This document shows, piece by piece, positions 16,175 through 25,774 of a DNA stretch of 64,000 nucleotides. Under the pieces are notes generated by a model that was not told the DNA's origin, made no database searches, and worked only from the letters and a program-made list of their open reading frames with translations. The stretch's first letter is position 1. Every line of letters begins with the position of its first letter. The position numbers were made by a program, and so were the translations under genes. Origin of the DNA: Brevibacillus thermoruber 423 (GTDB taxonomy: Bacteria; Bacillota; Bacilli; Brevibacillales; Brevibacillaceae); NCBI RefSeq assembly GCF_000454065.1, contig NZ_KE695653.1:304067-368066 (forward strand), written 5' to 3'.

Positions 16175-18148
16175 TTACAGCTTGAACTTCCCGAGTCCTT
16201 GCTGCAGCTCGCCCACGACCTCTTTCAACTGCTGTACCGACTCGGCGATCTCCTGAATGGCCCGAAGCTGGTCATCCGCCGCATCGGCCACGTTCTTCGC
16301 GTCTTCGGAAGCGTGTTTGGCGATGGTGTGCATCTCTTCCACGGAGGCGCTGACCTCCTCGGACCCGGCCGACATCTGTTCCGACGCCGCCGACACTTCG
16401 AGGATGTGGTCGGCCACATTGCGGGAAGCCTCCAGGATATGGACGAATTTTTCGCGCACTTCCTCGATCAGTTTCACCCCGTCCTGCACATCCTGCTGCC
16501 CCGCGTTTATCGTGTCGACCGCGTTCGCCGTATCCTGCTGGATTTCGGCGATCAATTGAGCGATCTTGGCGGCCGACTCTTCCGACTGGTTGGCCAGCTT
16601 CTTCACTTCGCCGGCCACGACGGCAAAGCCCCGGCCGTGCTCCCCTGCCCGCGCCGCTTCGATGGAGGCGTTCAAGGCGAGCAGATTGATCTGCGACGTG
16701 AGCCCGGTAATCGTGTCCAAAATGCTCTCGATCTCCTGGGAGCGGCCGTTCAGCCGCTCAATGGCCGACGACACTTTCAAGGTGCCTTCCCCGATGCTGT
16801 TCATCTGCCGCACGGCCTGCTCGACGACCGCCGTGCCTTCTTCCGCCTGCTGGGCCGCCTCCCGTGCCGCTTCGGACACCCGCGAGGACGTCTCGGCAAT
16901 CTTGACGATCCCGCTGGCCATGTCGTTCATGGAGATGGACACTTCCTGGGAACTGCCCGCCTGCGCTTTGGCCCCGTCGGCGATTTGGCGAATGGACGTC
17001 CCGATCCGGTGAATCGTATTGGTCGCGTTCTCGATGCCGGCGGACACCTCGCTGGTGACCCGAAGCACCTGATCGGAGGACAGCGTGACGCCGCGAATCA
17101 GGTCCTTCAGATGAGACACCGTCTGGTTGAAATCGCGGGACAAAACGGCGATTTCATCCTTACCCTGGACGGTGACGGATTCCGTCAGATCGCCGCCGGC
17201 CACCACTTTGACCGCTTGATTCAGCCGCTGAATCGGGCGGACCAGGCGAACCGCCAGCAGATAGACCAGAGCGACGCCGACGACCAACGTCACGACGGAG
17301 ATGGCCAGCAGGTTGACCGAGAGCTTGTCCACCGGCGCGTGCAGCTCACCGGCGGGAGCGGTGATGAACACGCCCCAGTTCAACATCGTCGAAGCATAGG
17401 ACGCAAACTGGTCGACGTTGTCCCTTTTATACTGAAGAATGCCGTGCCCTCCTTCCTGAATGGCCTGGAAAGCGGATTGGTACTCCGGAATGTTGGAGTT
17501 GAGAATGGATTCCTTCAGCACGAGGTCTTCCTGCGGATGCCAGATGTACGTTCCCTTCTTGCTCACCAAAAAGGCGTAGCCGCTCTGGCCGAACGTCTCG
17601 GCGGACACCGTCTTTTGGATCTCGTTGATCGGGATGGTCGAGCCCATGTACCCGTACTGGACGTTGTTTTTCATCAGCGGAACGATGATGGTTACGATGT
17701 TGTTGCCCGTCCGCTTGGAGACGACCGGTTCGGAGACGACGATTTTTCCTTCCCCTTTGCCCGCTTCCTGGAAATGGGCCCGGTCAGACACGTCTGTCAC
17801 GTCCCCTTGGAAGTTGATGACCTTTTTCCCGCTCAAGTCATAGGAAAAGAAGAACGTCTCAAATTCCGGATAGTTCTTCTGGGCCTGCTGGATCAGCTTC
17901 AAGTCATGCTCCTTGTTGTTGTCTTCGGACATCAGCTTGCCGATCGTTTCAATCACGGCAATTTTCTGCTGGAAAAACTGGTCGATCTTCATCGACAGAT
18001 TGGATGCGGTCAGTTCGGCCTCTTTATCCAGACTGGACTCCAGCAGACGCGAGGAGCTCCAGTAGCTTGCCGCACAAACCGAAACAAGGCTGGCGATGAG
18101 CAGCAGGCACATCACATACAACAGTTTTTGCTTCAGACTGGTTCCCAT
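16175..18148 (-). CDS. Methyl-accepting chemotaxis protein
   Basis: A 657-residue chemoreceptor. Membrane segment about 9-30, extracellular dCACHE-type sensor about 35-280 ([17 protein letters not shown]), second membrane segment about 290-312, HAMP, then the long coiled-coil signalling domain with the CheA/CheW-binding tip [21 protein letters not shown] chose ATG at 18148 with AGGAGG nine bases upstream; the open frame runs 58 codons further back, but through the riboswitch and terminator. It is transcribed alone. Expression should be set by c-di-GMP through the upstream riboswitch, linking this receptor to the motile/sessile switch. Confidence 0.95.
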   Translation of the reverse strand: MGTSLKQKLLYVMCLLLIASLVSVCAASYWSSSRLLESSLDKEAELTASNLSMKIDQFFQQKIAVIETIGKLMSEDNNKEHDLKLIQQAQKNYPEFETFFFSYDLSGKKVINFQGDVTDVSDRAHFQEAGKGEGKIVVSEPVVSKRTGNNIVTIIVPLMKNNVQYGYMGSTIPINEIQKTVSAETFGQSGYAFLVSKKGTYIWHPQEDLVLKESILNSNIPEYQSAFQAIQEGGHGILQYKRDNVDQFASYASTMLNWGVFITAPAGELHAPVDKLSVNLLAISVVTLVVGVALVYLLAVRLVRPIQRLNQAVKVVAGGDLTESVTVQGKDEIAVLSRDFNQTVSHLKDLIRGVTLSSDQVLRVTSEVSAGIENATNTIHRIGTSIRQIADGAKAQAGSSQEVSISMNDMASGIVKIAETSSRVSEAAREAAQQAEEGTAVVEQAVRQMNSIGEGTLKVSSAIERLNGRSQEIESILDTITGLTSQINLLALNASIEAARAGEHGRGFAVVAGEVKKLANQSEESAAKIAQLIAEIQQDTANAVDTINAGQQDVQDGVKLIEEVREKFVHILEASRNVADHILEVSAASEQMSAGSEEVSASVEEMHTIAKHASEDAKNVADAADDQLRAIQEIAESVQQLKEVVGELQQGLGKFKL

Positions 18149-18190
18149 GGTGATCCCTCCTAGTGGCGGAAAGTGCGTGAACGGCTTGCC

Positions 18191-18221
18191 AAAAAAAGCA
18201 GACTGCCATCCGACAGCCTGC
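18191..18221 (-). terminator. Riboswitch expression-platform terminator
   Basis: GCAGGCTG / CAGTCTGC stem followed by seven T residues on the minus strand, between the c-di-GMP aptamer and the chemoreceptor start codon. The placement indicates control by premature termination. Confidence 0.85.
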
Positions 18222-18229
18222 GATGCCTG

Positions 18230-18325
18230 CGGTTTGGCAACCCGGCTGTCATAGCTGCATGACTGCAACCTTAGACCCGTGGCTTTGCGTCCCCGCCTTT
18301 CAACGGGTTTGCCTTTTGTCACTTT
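18230..18325 (-). promoter_or_regulatory. Cyclic di-GMP-I (GEMM-I) riboswitch aptamer
   Basis: The minus-strand sequence has the GEMM-I core in order: GGCAAACC, a P2 hairpin capped by a GAAA tetraloop, GGGACGCAAAGCC, then CTAAGG and CTATGACAGCC forming the tetraloop receptor, and GGGTTGCC closing P1. It is followed directly by an intrinsic terminator and then the chemoreceptor gene. Whether ligand binding turns expression on or off cannot be decided without folding. Confidence 0.93.
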
Positions 18326-18335
18326 TTTCCGTGTT

Positions 18336-18363
18336 AAAATATGCTAAAAGAACTATAGCACAA
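18336..18363 (-). promoter_or_regulatory. Predicted promoter of riboswitch-chemoreceptor transcript
   Basis: Minus-strand TTGTGC (18358-18363), 16-bp spacer and TATTTT (18336-18341), just before the aptamer. A TATAGT overlapping the spacer is an alternative -10. Confidence 0.4.
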
Positions 18364-18618
18364 ATTGAAAAATGAGGGCCAGAAAATCTAAAAGATTTCA
18401 TAAATTTTTAAAATCTGCGCGCTGATGGAACGAAACGCGACCTTCGCACTGTCCTCTTTTCTCCCCTGTCGACCTGCCTCCCAACGAATGAGGAATGATG
18501 GAACGATTTTCTTAAGAATTTTGTAAGGATTTTTACAGCCGATTTGTAAAATATTCTCGGTAAGATAGAGCTGGCTCCGCTACACGACGAAATTGGCGAG
18601 GGAAGACGGGTGATGATC
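18364..18618. other. Intergenic region upstream of the OmpR-type regulator gene
   Basis: A+T-rich. Around 18518-18558 it has repeated TTGTAA/TTTACA half-sites that could be autoregulatory binding sites for the response regulator. I could not fix a confident -35/-10 pair. The 70-codon minus-strand frame here shows no motif. Confidence 0.3.
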
Positions 18619-19311
18619 ATGGCAAAATACCATGTCCTGGTCGTGGACGACGAAGCGGAAATCCGGGACGCGATCGAGATCTATCTGAAAAGCGAAGACA
18701 TCCACGTGCTGAAAGCAGGTAACGGGCAGGAGGCCCTGGCGGTTTTGGAGCAGGAAGAGGTTCATCTGATCATCCTGGACATCATGATGCCGCAGATGGA
18801 CGGATTGAAAGCGACGTTTGCCATTCGGGAAAGCAAAAACATCCCGATCATCATGCTGTCGGCCAAATCGGAAGATACCGACAAGATTCTGGGGCTGACC
18901 ATCGGTGCCGACGATTACGTGACCAAACCGTTCAATCCGCTGGAGCTTGTTGCCCGGGTGAAATCGCAGTTGAGGCGATACACCCACCTGGGCAACTATA
19001 CCGCCCGCGAAGACGAAATCCGGGTGCGGGGACTCGTCTTGAACAAGCGGGAAAAAACCGTGTACGTGGACGGCGAGGAAGCAAGGCTCACCCCTACGGA
19101 ATACAAGATTTTGGAGCTTTTGATGGAGAACAGGGGCAGGGTCTTTTCGATCGAAGAGATTTACGAAAAGGTGTGGAAGGAGCCCTGCCTGAACGCGGAT
19201 AACACGGTGGCCGTGCACGTGAGAAGAATTCGCGAAAAAATCGAGATCAACCCGAAAGAACCTCAATATCCCAAGGTGGTGTGGGGCATTGGCTACAAGA
19301 TTGAAAAATAA
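18619..19311 (+). CDS. OmpR/PhoB-family response regulator
   Basis: About 230 residues. The receiver domain (about 1-118) has the acidic pair DDE, phospho-acceptor Asp54 in IILDIMMPQM and the Lys in TKPFNP. The C-terminal winged-helix DNA-binding domain is about 130-230 (LTPTEYKILELLMENRGRVF). I use ATG at 18619; the frame also offers ATG at 18613 and GTG at 18610, with GGGAAG/GGGTG upstream, so the start is uncertain by a few codons. It overlaps the next kinase gene by 23 bp, giving a classical two-component pair. The sequence resembles VanR-like regulators; the target is unknown. Confidence 0.9.
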   Translation: MAKYHVLVVDDEAEIRDAIEIYLKSEDIHVLKAGNGQEALAVLEQEEVHLIILDIMMPQMDGLKATFAIRESKNIPIIMLSAKSEDTDKILGLTIGADDYVTKPFNPLELVARVKSQLRRYTHLGNYTAREDEIRVRGLVLNKREKTVYVDGEEARLTPTEYKILELLMENRGRVFSIEEIYEKVWKEPCLNADNTVAVHVRRIREKIEINPKEPQYPKVVWGIGYKIEK

Positions 19312-21469
19312 ATACGGGCCCGTCATCGCGCTGGTCCTGCTTTTCCACCTGTCCGCTCTCGCCTTGCTTGCGGCGGCCGATGTGATCCGGCACCGAGAAT
19401 ACCTGGACAAGGATTATTACTTTCGCAGCCCTTCCTTTCACCAACAGTTGACGGAAGTCGTTAACCTGGCCATAACGGTTCATTTCAAGGAGAAGAATGA
19501 TCCCAAACTGACCGTGACTGAAAAGGTTGGCGCCGATACGCTGGAGCAAATCCGAGAGACGTTTGCGGCCGATCTCCGGGAGAAAGAAGAGGAGATTAAG
19601 GGACGCTATGAGGCCAACATCATGGAGGCGGAGCGCAGCGGCAATCACGCCGAGGCCAGCAGACTCGCGCAGGCGCGCGATCAGGAACTGGCCCGAGTGA
19701 AGCAGGAAAATCAAAAGCAGATGGATGAGCGAATCATGACATTGGCAGCCGCCCGGGATCAGGAGTATGAACAGGCGAAAAAAGCGTTGGCCGTCAGAGG
19801 CGACACCATCAAATACTACATCAAGGATCGGAATACGGGCGAGGTATACACCAACCATTCCTACGACCTCAACATCATCAGGAACCTGCAGAAAAAGGCG
19901 GCCTATTCGATCCATTTCCCACTGGCTTCGCCGAGCGATTACCAGATACAGCAGGCCAATGAATTCTTTCTCGCCAACAATCTCGAGGGGTATTTGATTA
20001 TCCCCCAAGCGGCCGCGGGTTACTCCCGGTTTCAAGACGATTACGCCTATGCGCTCGGCATACGGGAGCGACTGCTGAACGAATGTATCCTGTTGGCCGT
20101 AAGTGTTATCGCGGCAGTTGGACTCTTCGTTTATCTGCGGAAGCGCAGTCCGTTGGATTTTCCGCTTGCCGACAGATGCGCCTCCTTGTTGCGGCGGGTT
20201 CCCCTCGATGTAAGAGGCGCGACAGTTCTCGCGGTCGGGCTGGTCACACTGAGCTGGGTCAGGGACGAATCGTTCTTCTATTTTCCCATCGGCCTGGAAC
20301 ATGTGACGACGCTTTCCTTTACGGCGGCATGCATCGCCTATCTGGGGCTAAACGCAAAAGAGGCATGGCGTTTGATCAACGACCACACCCTCTTCCGGCA
20401 GCAGTGGGAGTCCAGCTTGTATCGCAAATTCCGCACGCTTCTGGCAGAGAGCTTCGCCAATCGATCCGTATTTTTCAAGGCCAGCCTCGTCTTTGTGCTG
20501 ACGATCGGCCTGGGAACGGGTATGGGTTTTGTTCTGATAGGCCTTCATTATGGATCGGAGCGGCTGTTTTTGGTGGGGGCATGCTATTCGCTGCTGTACC
20601 TTGCAGCCGTGCTGCCGTACATCCTCCGCCGGGTCGCCCTGCTGAACAACATTCTCCGGGGGGCGGACGAAATGGCGGCCGGCAATCTGGATTCTCTCAT
20701 CCAGGAACGCGGCAAAGGAAATCTCGCCCATCTGGCCCGCTGCCTGAACAATATCAAGCTGGGACTGGGCCACGCCCTGGAAAGCCAGATGAAGAGCGAG
20801 CGCCTCAAAACGGAGCTGATCAGCAACGTTTCGCACGATTTGAAAACGCCGCTCACCTCCATCGTCAACTACGTGAATCTGCTGAAACGCCCCGATCTGT
20901 CGCCGGAAGAGGTCAGCAGCTACGTCAATGTGCTGGAACGCAAAACCCACAGGCTGAAGGTGCTGATCGACGACCTCTTTGAAGCGTCCAAAATGGCGAG
21001 CGGGTCCGTCGAGCTGCATATGGAGCGCGTCAATGTGGCCGCCCTGCTCAATCAGGCCCTGGCGGAGTTCAACGATGCCATCGCCGAATCCTCGTTGACG
21101 TTCCGGGTCCAGACGGAGAAGCCGCACATCCACGCGCTGGCCGACGGAAAAAAAACCTGGCGGGTCTTTGAAAATCTCATCGGCAACGTCCTAAAGTACG
21201 CGCTGCCCCACACCAGGGTCTACATCTCGCTGACCGAACAGGCGAACAGCGTCGTGCTGACGATGAAAAACGTCTCCGCCTACGAGATTGAGTTTGACCC
21301 GGACGAACTGTTTGAACGCTTCAAACGAGGCGACCAATCGCGCCACACGGAAGGCTCCGGTCTGGGACTGGCCATCGCCAAAAGCATCATGGAACTGCAG
21401 GGAGGGCGGCTGGCCATCGAGCTGGACGGCGATCTGTTCAAAGTGATCGTCGAGTTTCAAAAGGCGTGA
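19289..21469 (+). CDS. Sensor histidine kinase, multi-spanning
   Basis: A 726-residue kinase. Membrane segment about 10-30, then an extracytoplasmic region rich in Glu/Gln/Arg with strong coiled-coil character (about 80-180), several further membrane segments between about 260 and 460, a HAMP-like linker, dimerisation helix with phospho-His in NVSHDLKTPLTSIV, and a C-terminal ATPase domain with GSGLGLAIAK. Start is TTG at 19289, with AAGGTGG upstream inside the regulator gene; TTG at 19301 is possible. It is paired with the preceding regulator. The many membrane segments and coiled-coil sensor suggest an envelope signal, but the ligand is unknown. Confidence 0.88.
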   Translation: MATRLKNKYGPVIALVLLFHLSALALLAAADVIRHREYLDKDYYFRSPSFHQQLTEVVNLAITVHFKEKNDPKLTVTEKVGADTLEQIRETFAADLREKEEEIKGRYEANIMEAERSGNHAEASRLAQARDQELARVKQENQKQMDERIMTLAAARDQEYEQAKKALAVRGDTIKYYIKDRNTGEVYTNHSYDLNIIRNLQKKAAYSIHFPLASPSDYQIQQANEFFLANNLEGYLIIPQAAAGYSRFQDDYAYALGIRERLLNECILLAVSVIAAVGLFVYLRKRSPLDFPLADRCASLLRRVPLDVRGATVLAVGLVTLSWVRDESFFYFPIGLEHVTTLSFTAACIAYLGLNAKEAWRLINDHTLFRQQWESSLYRKFRTLLAESFANRSVFFKASLVFVLTIGLGTGMGFVLIGLHYGSERLFLVGACYSLLYLAAVLPYILRRVALLNNILRGADEMAAGNLDSLIQERGKGNLAHLARCLNNIKLGLGHALESQMKSERLKTELISNVSHDLKTPLTSIVNYVNLLKRPDLSPEEVSSYVNVLERKTHRLKVLIDDLFEASKMASGSVELHMERVNVAALLNQALAEFNDAIAESSLTFRVQTEKPHIHALADGKKTWRVFENLIGNVLKYALPHTRVYISLTEQANSVVLTMKNVSAYEIEFDPDELFERFKRGDQSRHTEGSGLGLAIAKSIMELQGGRLAIELDGDLFKVIVEFQKA

Positions 21470-21473
21470 CGAA

Positions 21474-21493
21474 GGGGGCATCTTGATGCCCCC
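21474..21493. terminator. Hairpin between kinase gene and fumC
   Basis: Perfect 8-bp stem GGGGGCAT / ATGCCCCC with loop CTTG between convergent genes. The tail is only moderately T-rich on either strand. Confidence 0.6.
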
Positions 21494-21499
21494 TGCTTG

Positions 21500-22888
21500 C
21501 TATTCTTTCGGATGAATCATGTTCTCCGGCCGAACGATCCGGTCGAACTCCTCCGCCGTCAACATCCCGCTTTTGACCGCCGCCTCCCGCAGCGTGATCC
21601 CTTCCTGGTGGGCCAGCTTCGCGACGGTCGCCGCCTTTTCGTAGCCGATGTGCGGGTTCAGCGCGGTGACCAGCATCAGCGAGCGTTCCAGATTCCGCTC
21701 GATCACCGGCCGGTTCGGTTCTATTCCGACTGCGCAGTTGTCGCAAAACGAGCGCATGGCGTCAGCCAGCAGCCGAGCCGATTGCAGGAAATTGTAGATG
21801 ATCACCGGCTTGAACACGTTCAGCTCAAAGTTGCCCTGGCTGGCGGCAAATCCGATCGCCGCGTCGTTGCCCATCACCTGGCAGACGACCATCGTGAGCG
21901 CTTCGCTCTGCGTCGGATTCACCTTGCCGGGCATGATGGAGCTGCCCGGCTCATTGGCCGGAATCGTGATCTCGCCGATGCCGGAGCGCGGACCGCTGGC
22001 CAGCCACCTGACGTCGTTGGCGATTTTCATCAGATCGGCGGCAAGCGCTTTGAACGCGCCGTGGACGTGAACCAGCTCATCGTGGCTGGTCAAGGCGTGG
22101 AACTTGTTGACCGCGGAGACAAAGCGCTTCCCCGTCAGCCTGCTGATCTCTTCCGCCACCATTTCGCCGAACCGGGGATGAGCGTTGATGCCGGTGCCGA
22201 CGGCCGTGCCGCCGATCGCCAGCTCCCGGAGGTATTCCGCGCTCTCCGTGATCATCCGTTCGCTTTTTTCCAGCATGCGGTGCCAGCCGCTGATCTCCTG
22301 TCCCAGCGTCAGCGGGGTGGCGTCCTGCAGATGGGTGCGGCCGATCTTGATCACGTCCCGGTACTCCTCGCTCTTCTGGCGCAGCGTTTCCTTGAGGGCG
22401 GCCAGAGCGGGCAGCACCTGGTCTTCTGCGGCGATCAGCCCGGCGACGTGCATCGCCGTCGGAAACGTGTCATTGGAGCTTTGCGCCTTGTTGACATCGT
22501 CGTTGGGATGGACCCGCAGCGCGCTTCCCTGCCGCTCCAGAAGCTGGTTGGCCCGGTTGGCGATCACTTCGTTCACGTTCATGTTGGACTGCGTGCCGCT
22601 GCCGGTCTGCCACACCACCAGGGGAAAATGCTCGTCCCACTTCCCCTGCAGCACCTCATCGGCCGCCGCCGCGATGGCCTCCGCCTTCTCGCTGTCCAGT
22701 TTGCCCAACCGCTGATTGACCAAAGCCGCGCTTTTCTTCAATACGGCAAACACCCGAATGATCTCCCGGGGCATCCGTTCCGTGCCGATCCGGAAGTTCT
22801 GGTAGCTGCGCTGCGTCTGCGCCCCCCACAGTTTGTCCGCGGGCACCCTCATTTCTCCCAGGGTATCCCTTTCGATTCTGTACTCCAT
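21500..22888 (-). CDS. fumC: Class II fumarate hydratase
   Basis: A 462-residue FumC, normal length. It shows the superfamily signature [13 protein letters not shown] and the substrate-binding patterns [15 protein letters not shown] and [10 protein letters not shown]. The enzyme interconverts fumarate and malate in the TCA cycle and needs no iron-sulfur cluster. ATG at 22888 follows AAGGAGG. Aspartase and argininosuccinate lyase are relatives, but the [10 protein letters not shown] pattern is that of fumarase. Monocistronic, converging on the kinase gene. Confidence 0.96.
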   Translation of the reverse strand: MEYRIERDTLGEMRVPADKLWGAQTQRSYQNFRIGTERMPREIIRVFAVLKKSAALVNQRLGKLDSEKAEAIAAAADEVLQGKWDEHFPLVVWQTGSGTQSNMNVNEVIANRANQLLERQGSALRVHPNDDVNKAQSSNDTFPTAMHVAGLIAAEDQVLPALAALKETLRQKSEEYRDVIKIGRTHLQDATPLTLGQEISGWHRMLEKSERMITESAEYLRELAIGGTAVGTGINAHPRFGEMVAEEISRLTGKRFVSAVNKFHALTSHDELVHVHGAFKALAADLMKIANDVRWLASGPRSGIGEITIPANEPGSSIMPGKVNPTQSEALTMVVCQVMGNDAAIGFAASQGNFELNVFKPVIIYNFLQSARLLADAMRSFCDNCAVGIEPNRPVIERNLERSLMLVTALNPHIGYEKAATVAKLAHQEGITLREAAVKSGMLTAEEFDRIVRPENMIHPKE

Positions 22889-23067
22889 GCGGCTTCCTCC
22901 TTAATGGGATATGCACAGTATATGATGTCCAACGCGCCTCTTTTCACATGTTTCTTTTCTTTCATGCCTCAGCACCGTTTTTACGGAATGAACGGACGTT
23001 TCGTTCAACAATGTTGACGCCAATGGTACGATAAATGCGTCAGTTCATGAGAATGTGGAGGTCGTGT

Positions 23068-23490
23068 ATGGATCTTGTTGATCTGCTTCGCATGAAAAAA
23101 GTAAAGGTTACGGACATACCAAAATGGGGAACGTACCTGCGAAACCAATGGGAACATCACTTTGCCAATCATCTGAGTGATGACGAGAAACGCTCCATTT
23201 ATCTGAATGTTGCCCATGGCTATTTATGGCACTTGTTCAGTTACGGGAAAAAAGCGTGTTTGGAGGGAGATAGCGCCGAAAAAGCCTTCAACGAAGAGCC
23301 AAAGAAGGCGTGTTTCTTGTTTTATCAACATTCGGACGATGCGTTCATTCTGGAGAACTCCTCCATGCTAACCGCGGATGACCTCCTGAACGAAATGGAT
23401 GTGTACGTTGTCGATAAAGAATTTACCTGGACGTATGTGCGAACACACGAGACCGGCTGGTGCGGTCCTTACTTTAGCCGCAAATCGTAA
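23068..23490 (+). CDS. DUF4275 family protein
   Basis: A 140-residue soluble protein. The C-terminal pattern YVVDKEFTWTYVRTHE...GPYF is characteristic of DUF4275, a Bacillales family of unknown function. Start is ATG at 23068, with GGAGGT six bases upstream; the frame runs 11 codons further but without a ribosome site. A plausible promoter (TTCAAC, 17 bp, TACGAT) lies near 23005-23035. It shows no membrane segments or signal peptide. It stands alone, between fumC and a kinase operon. Confidence 0.75.
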   Translation: MDLVDLLRMKKVKVTDIPKWGTYLRNQWEHHFANHLSDDEKRSIYLNVAHGYLWHLFSYGKKACLEGDSAEKAFNEEPKKACFLFYQHSDDAFILENSSMLTADDLLNEMDVYVVDKEFTWTYVRTHETGWCGPYFSRKS

Positions 23491-23608
23491 CGGAAGCAGG
23501 CGAACGCGGCACCGCCCGCAGCGCGAACGCCTGCCCGGAATCTGCCGTCTCCCCCTTCTCCCCCGTTACGGTATAATAAGCGTAGACGAATGACAGGAGA
23601 CTTCCGCG

Positions 23609-24994
23609 ATGATGATCTTGATCTTGCTGGCCATCTGGGCCTTCGGGTTATTTGTCCTCTTTACCGATCCGAAAAGCACGTCCGCCCGCTGGGGGAGCGC
23701 GACCGCGTTTGTCGGGGGAGGCGGCTTTTTCTCCGCCGTAATCGACGAGACGCTGTATCCGCTGGTGCAGGACTACGCGGCCCGCTATCCGGCGCTGGCG
23801 TTTCTGCTGCTGTTCACCAGCCGAAGCGCCTCCTTCCTCTGTCAGGTGGGGCTGCCGTACACGTACCTCATGTTCGCCGTCCACTCCGGCGACTGGTTCA
23901 CGCGTAAGACGAAGCGGCTGATTCAGTACGCCGCCCTCGTCCCGCCGCTGGTCATGTGGGCGATCACGCCGATCTACCCGGTGCTCGCGTTCAACTACTG
24001 GATCATGGTCGCCTGGGTCTTTCCCTATTTCATCGCGGCCAGTCTGATGCTCGTGCTGCTGTACCGGAAGGAAAAGGACCCGCTCGTCAAAAAGAGCCGT
24101 CTGTTTACCAACATGCTCGTCATCATTCCCCTGCTGTTCGTGTTCATCCTGATCTACGTGATGCGGACGCAAAACCTGTACGACGCCTGGCGGTACAACA
24201 GCCTGGTCGTCGGAATTCAGTTTTTTCTGATTTTATTCATCAGCGTGAAGTACGGGTTTCTCGGCGTGAAGCTGCGCGTGGAAAAGCGGCGCCTGGACAG
24301 CACGCTGCGGGCGATGACCTCCGGGGCGCAGATCGTCAACCACACGATCAAGAACGAAGTGGGCAAAATCCTGCTCTACGCCGACCGGATTCAATCCCGC
24401 GCCGCCGAGACCAACCAGCCGGCCCTGCAGGAAGACGCGCGGATTTTGGCCCAATCGGCCCAGCATATTCTGAATATGGCCAACCGGATTCAGGGACAAC
24501 TGCAGGACATCGTGCTGCGCGAGGAAACCGTGAACCCCGGCGAAGTGATTGCCCAGGTGCTGCACGTGCTAAAGCCTTGCGCCGACAAGCAGCGCGTCCA
24601 CATCGTCACCGAGTTGGACGAGACGCTGCGGCTCACCTGTGATCCGGTGCAGCTCCGGGAGATTCTCACCAACCTCTGCATGAATGCCCTGGAGGCGATG
24701 AAAGCGGGCGGCACGCTCACGCTGCAGATGTTCTTGTCCAACAAGCACCTGGTCATCGCGGTGGCCGATACGGGCGTGGGCATTGCCCAGGAGCATCTGC
24801 CCTACGTGTTCGACCCGTTTTTTTCCACCAAGAAGACCGGCCAAAACTTCGGCCTGGGGCTGTCCTACTGCTACAACGTGATGCAGAAGCACCAGGGCAT
24901 GCTGGAGATATACAGCGTCAAGGACAAAGGTACGACCGCGTTTCTGTTCTTCCCGCGCAGGCGTGTCGCGCGAGCCGGCAGAGCGGAGGCCTAG
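23609..24994 (+). CDS. Membrane sensor histidine kinase (7TM-type input)
   Basis: A 461-residue kinase. The first about 230 residues hold about seven hydrophobic membrane segments with short loops and no large sensor domain. The histidine region is IVNHTIKNEVGKILLYAD near 240-257. The ATPase domain has N-box NLCMNALEAM, DTGVGI, PFFSTK and GLGLSYC. ATG at 23609 follows AGGAGA. It lies 12 bp before a NarL-type regulator gene, so the two form an operon. The input is presumably a lipid or membrane-soluble signal, by analogy to other 7TM kinases. A TATAAT lies at 23572-23577. Confidence 0.88.
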   Translation: MMILILLAIWAFGLFVLFTDPKSTSARWGSATAFVGGGGFFSAVIDETLYPLVQDYAARYPALAFLLLFTSRSASFLCQVGLPYTYLMFAVHSGDWFTRKTKRLIQYAALVPPLVMWAITPIYPVLAFNYWIMVAWVFPYFIAASLMLVLLYRKEKDPLVKKSRLFTNMLVIIPLLFVFILIYVMRTQNLYDAWRYNSLVVGIQFFLILFISVKYGFLGVKLRVEKRRLDSTLRAMTSGAQIVNHTIKNEVGKILLYADRIQSRAAETNQPALQEDARILAQSAQHILNMANRIQGQLQDIVLREETVNPGEVIAQVLHVLKPCADKQRVHIVTELDETLRLTCDPVQLREILTNLCMNALEAMKAGGTLTLQMFLSNKHLVIAVADTGVGIAQEHLPYVFDPFFSTKKTGQNFGLGLSYCYNVMQKHQGMLEIYSVKDKGTTAFLFFPRRRVARAGRAEA

Positions 24995-25006
24995 GAGGTG
25001 AAAACG

Positions 25007-25645
25007 ATGGAAAAAATCCGCGTGTTTCTCGTGGAGGACGACCCGGCCTGGCGAACAGGCCTGGCCGATTATCTCAACCGGGAAGCCGACATCGCCGTCG
25101 TCGGCGAAGCCGGGTCCAAGGAAGAGGCGATCGAGCGGTTTGAACGCTGCGAAGCCGACGTGGTCCTGATGGACATCAATTTGAGCGAAAACAATCTGGA
25201 CGGTATCGACACCGCGCTTGCCTTCGCCGACATGCGGGACGACTGCTGCATCATCATGCTGACTTCCCTGACGGCGCAAGACGTGATCGTCGAGTCCTTT
25301 TCCGCAGGTGCCGTCAATTACATCAGCAAGGCAAACTTCAAGGAGATCCCCGATGCCATCCGGGCGGCCCACCACCGCCAATCGGCGATCCACCCCACCG
25401 CGGCCGCCGCTTTGCGCAGCGAGTTTCTGCGCTTGAAACAGGAAGAGGCCCAAAAGCTGCTCTCCCCGGCGGAGAAAGACATCCTGCGGCTGATCGACCA
25501 GGGCCGCACCCAGTCCCAGATTGAACAGACCCTGCACATCACCAGGCGGACGATCAAAAATCACATCAACCGCATTTTGAAAAAAATGGGCGTCAAAACA
25601 AGCAAGGAAGCGGCCGCCAAAGCGAAGCAGAAAAAGATGCTCTGA
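25007..25645 (+). CDS. NarL/LuxR-family response regulator
   Basis: 212 residues. The receiver domain has acidic EDD at 10-12 and phospho-acceptor Asp56 in VVLMDINLSENN. The C-terminal LuxR-type helix-turn-helix is degenerate but clear (LSPAEKDILRLIDQGRTQSQ, then ITRRTIKNHINRILKKMGV). I chose ATG at 25007 with AGGAGGTG seven bases upstream; the frame starts three codons earlier at a GTG that is part of the ribosome site. Partner of the preceding 7TM kinase. It is followed by an intrinsic terminator. Confidence 0.9.
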   Translation: MEKIRVFLVEDDPAWRTGLADYLNREADIAVVGEAGSKEEAIERFERCEADVVLMDINLSENNLDGIDTALAFADMRDDCCIIMLTSLTAQDVIVESFSAGAVNYISKANFKEIPDAIRAAHHRQSAIHPTAAAALRSEFLRLKQEEAQKLLSPAEKDILRLIDQGRTQSQIEQTLHITRRTIKNHINRILKKMGVKTSKEAAAKAKQKKML

Positions 25646-25683
25646 GGCGCGTCCACCATGCCCCCAGCAGGTGTTATGACCAG

Positions 25684-25710
25684 GTACCAATGAAAGTTGG
25701 TACTTTTTTT
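25684..25710 (+). terminator. Terminator of the kinase/NarL-regulator operon
   Basis: GTACCAA / TTGGTAC stem with a 6-nt loop followed by seven T residues. Confidence 0.88.
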
Positions 25711-25774
25711 GCCGGGGCCACTCCTTAGAATGAAAGCTGCAAGCACTTATTTTTTCGTAAAGGTGTGGTCCGTA

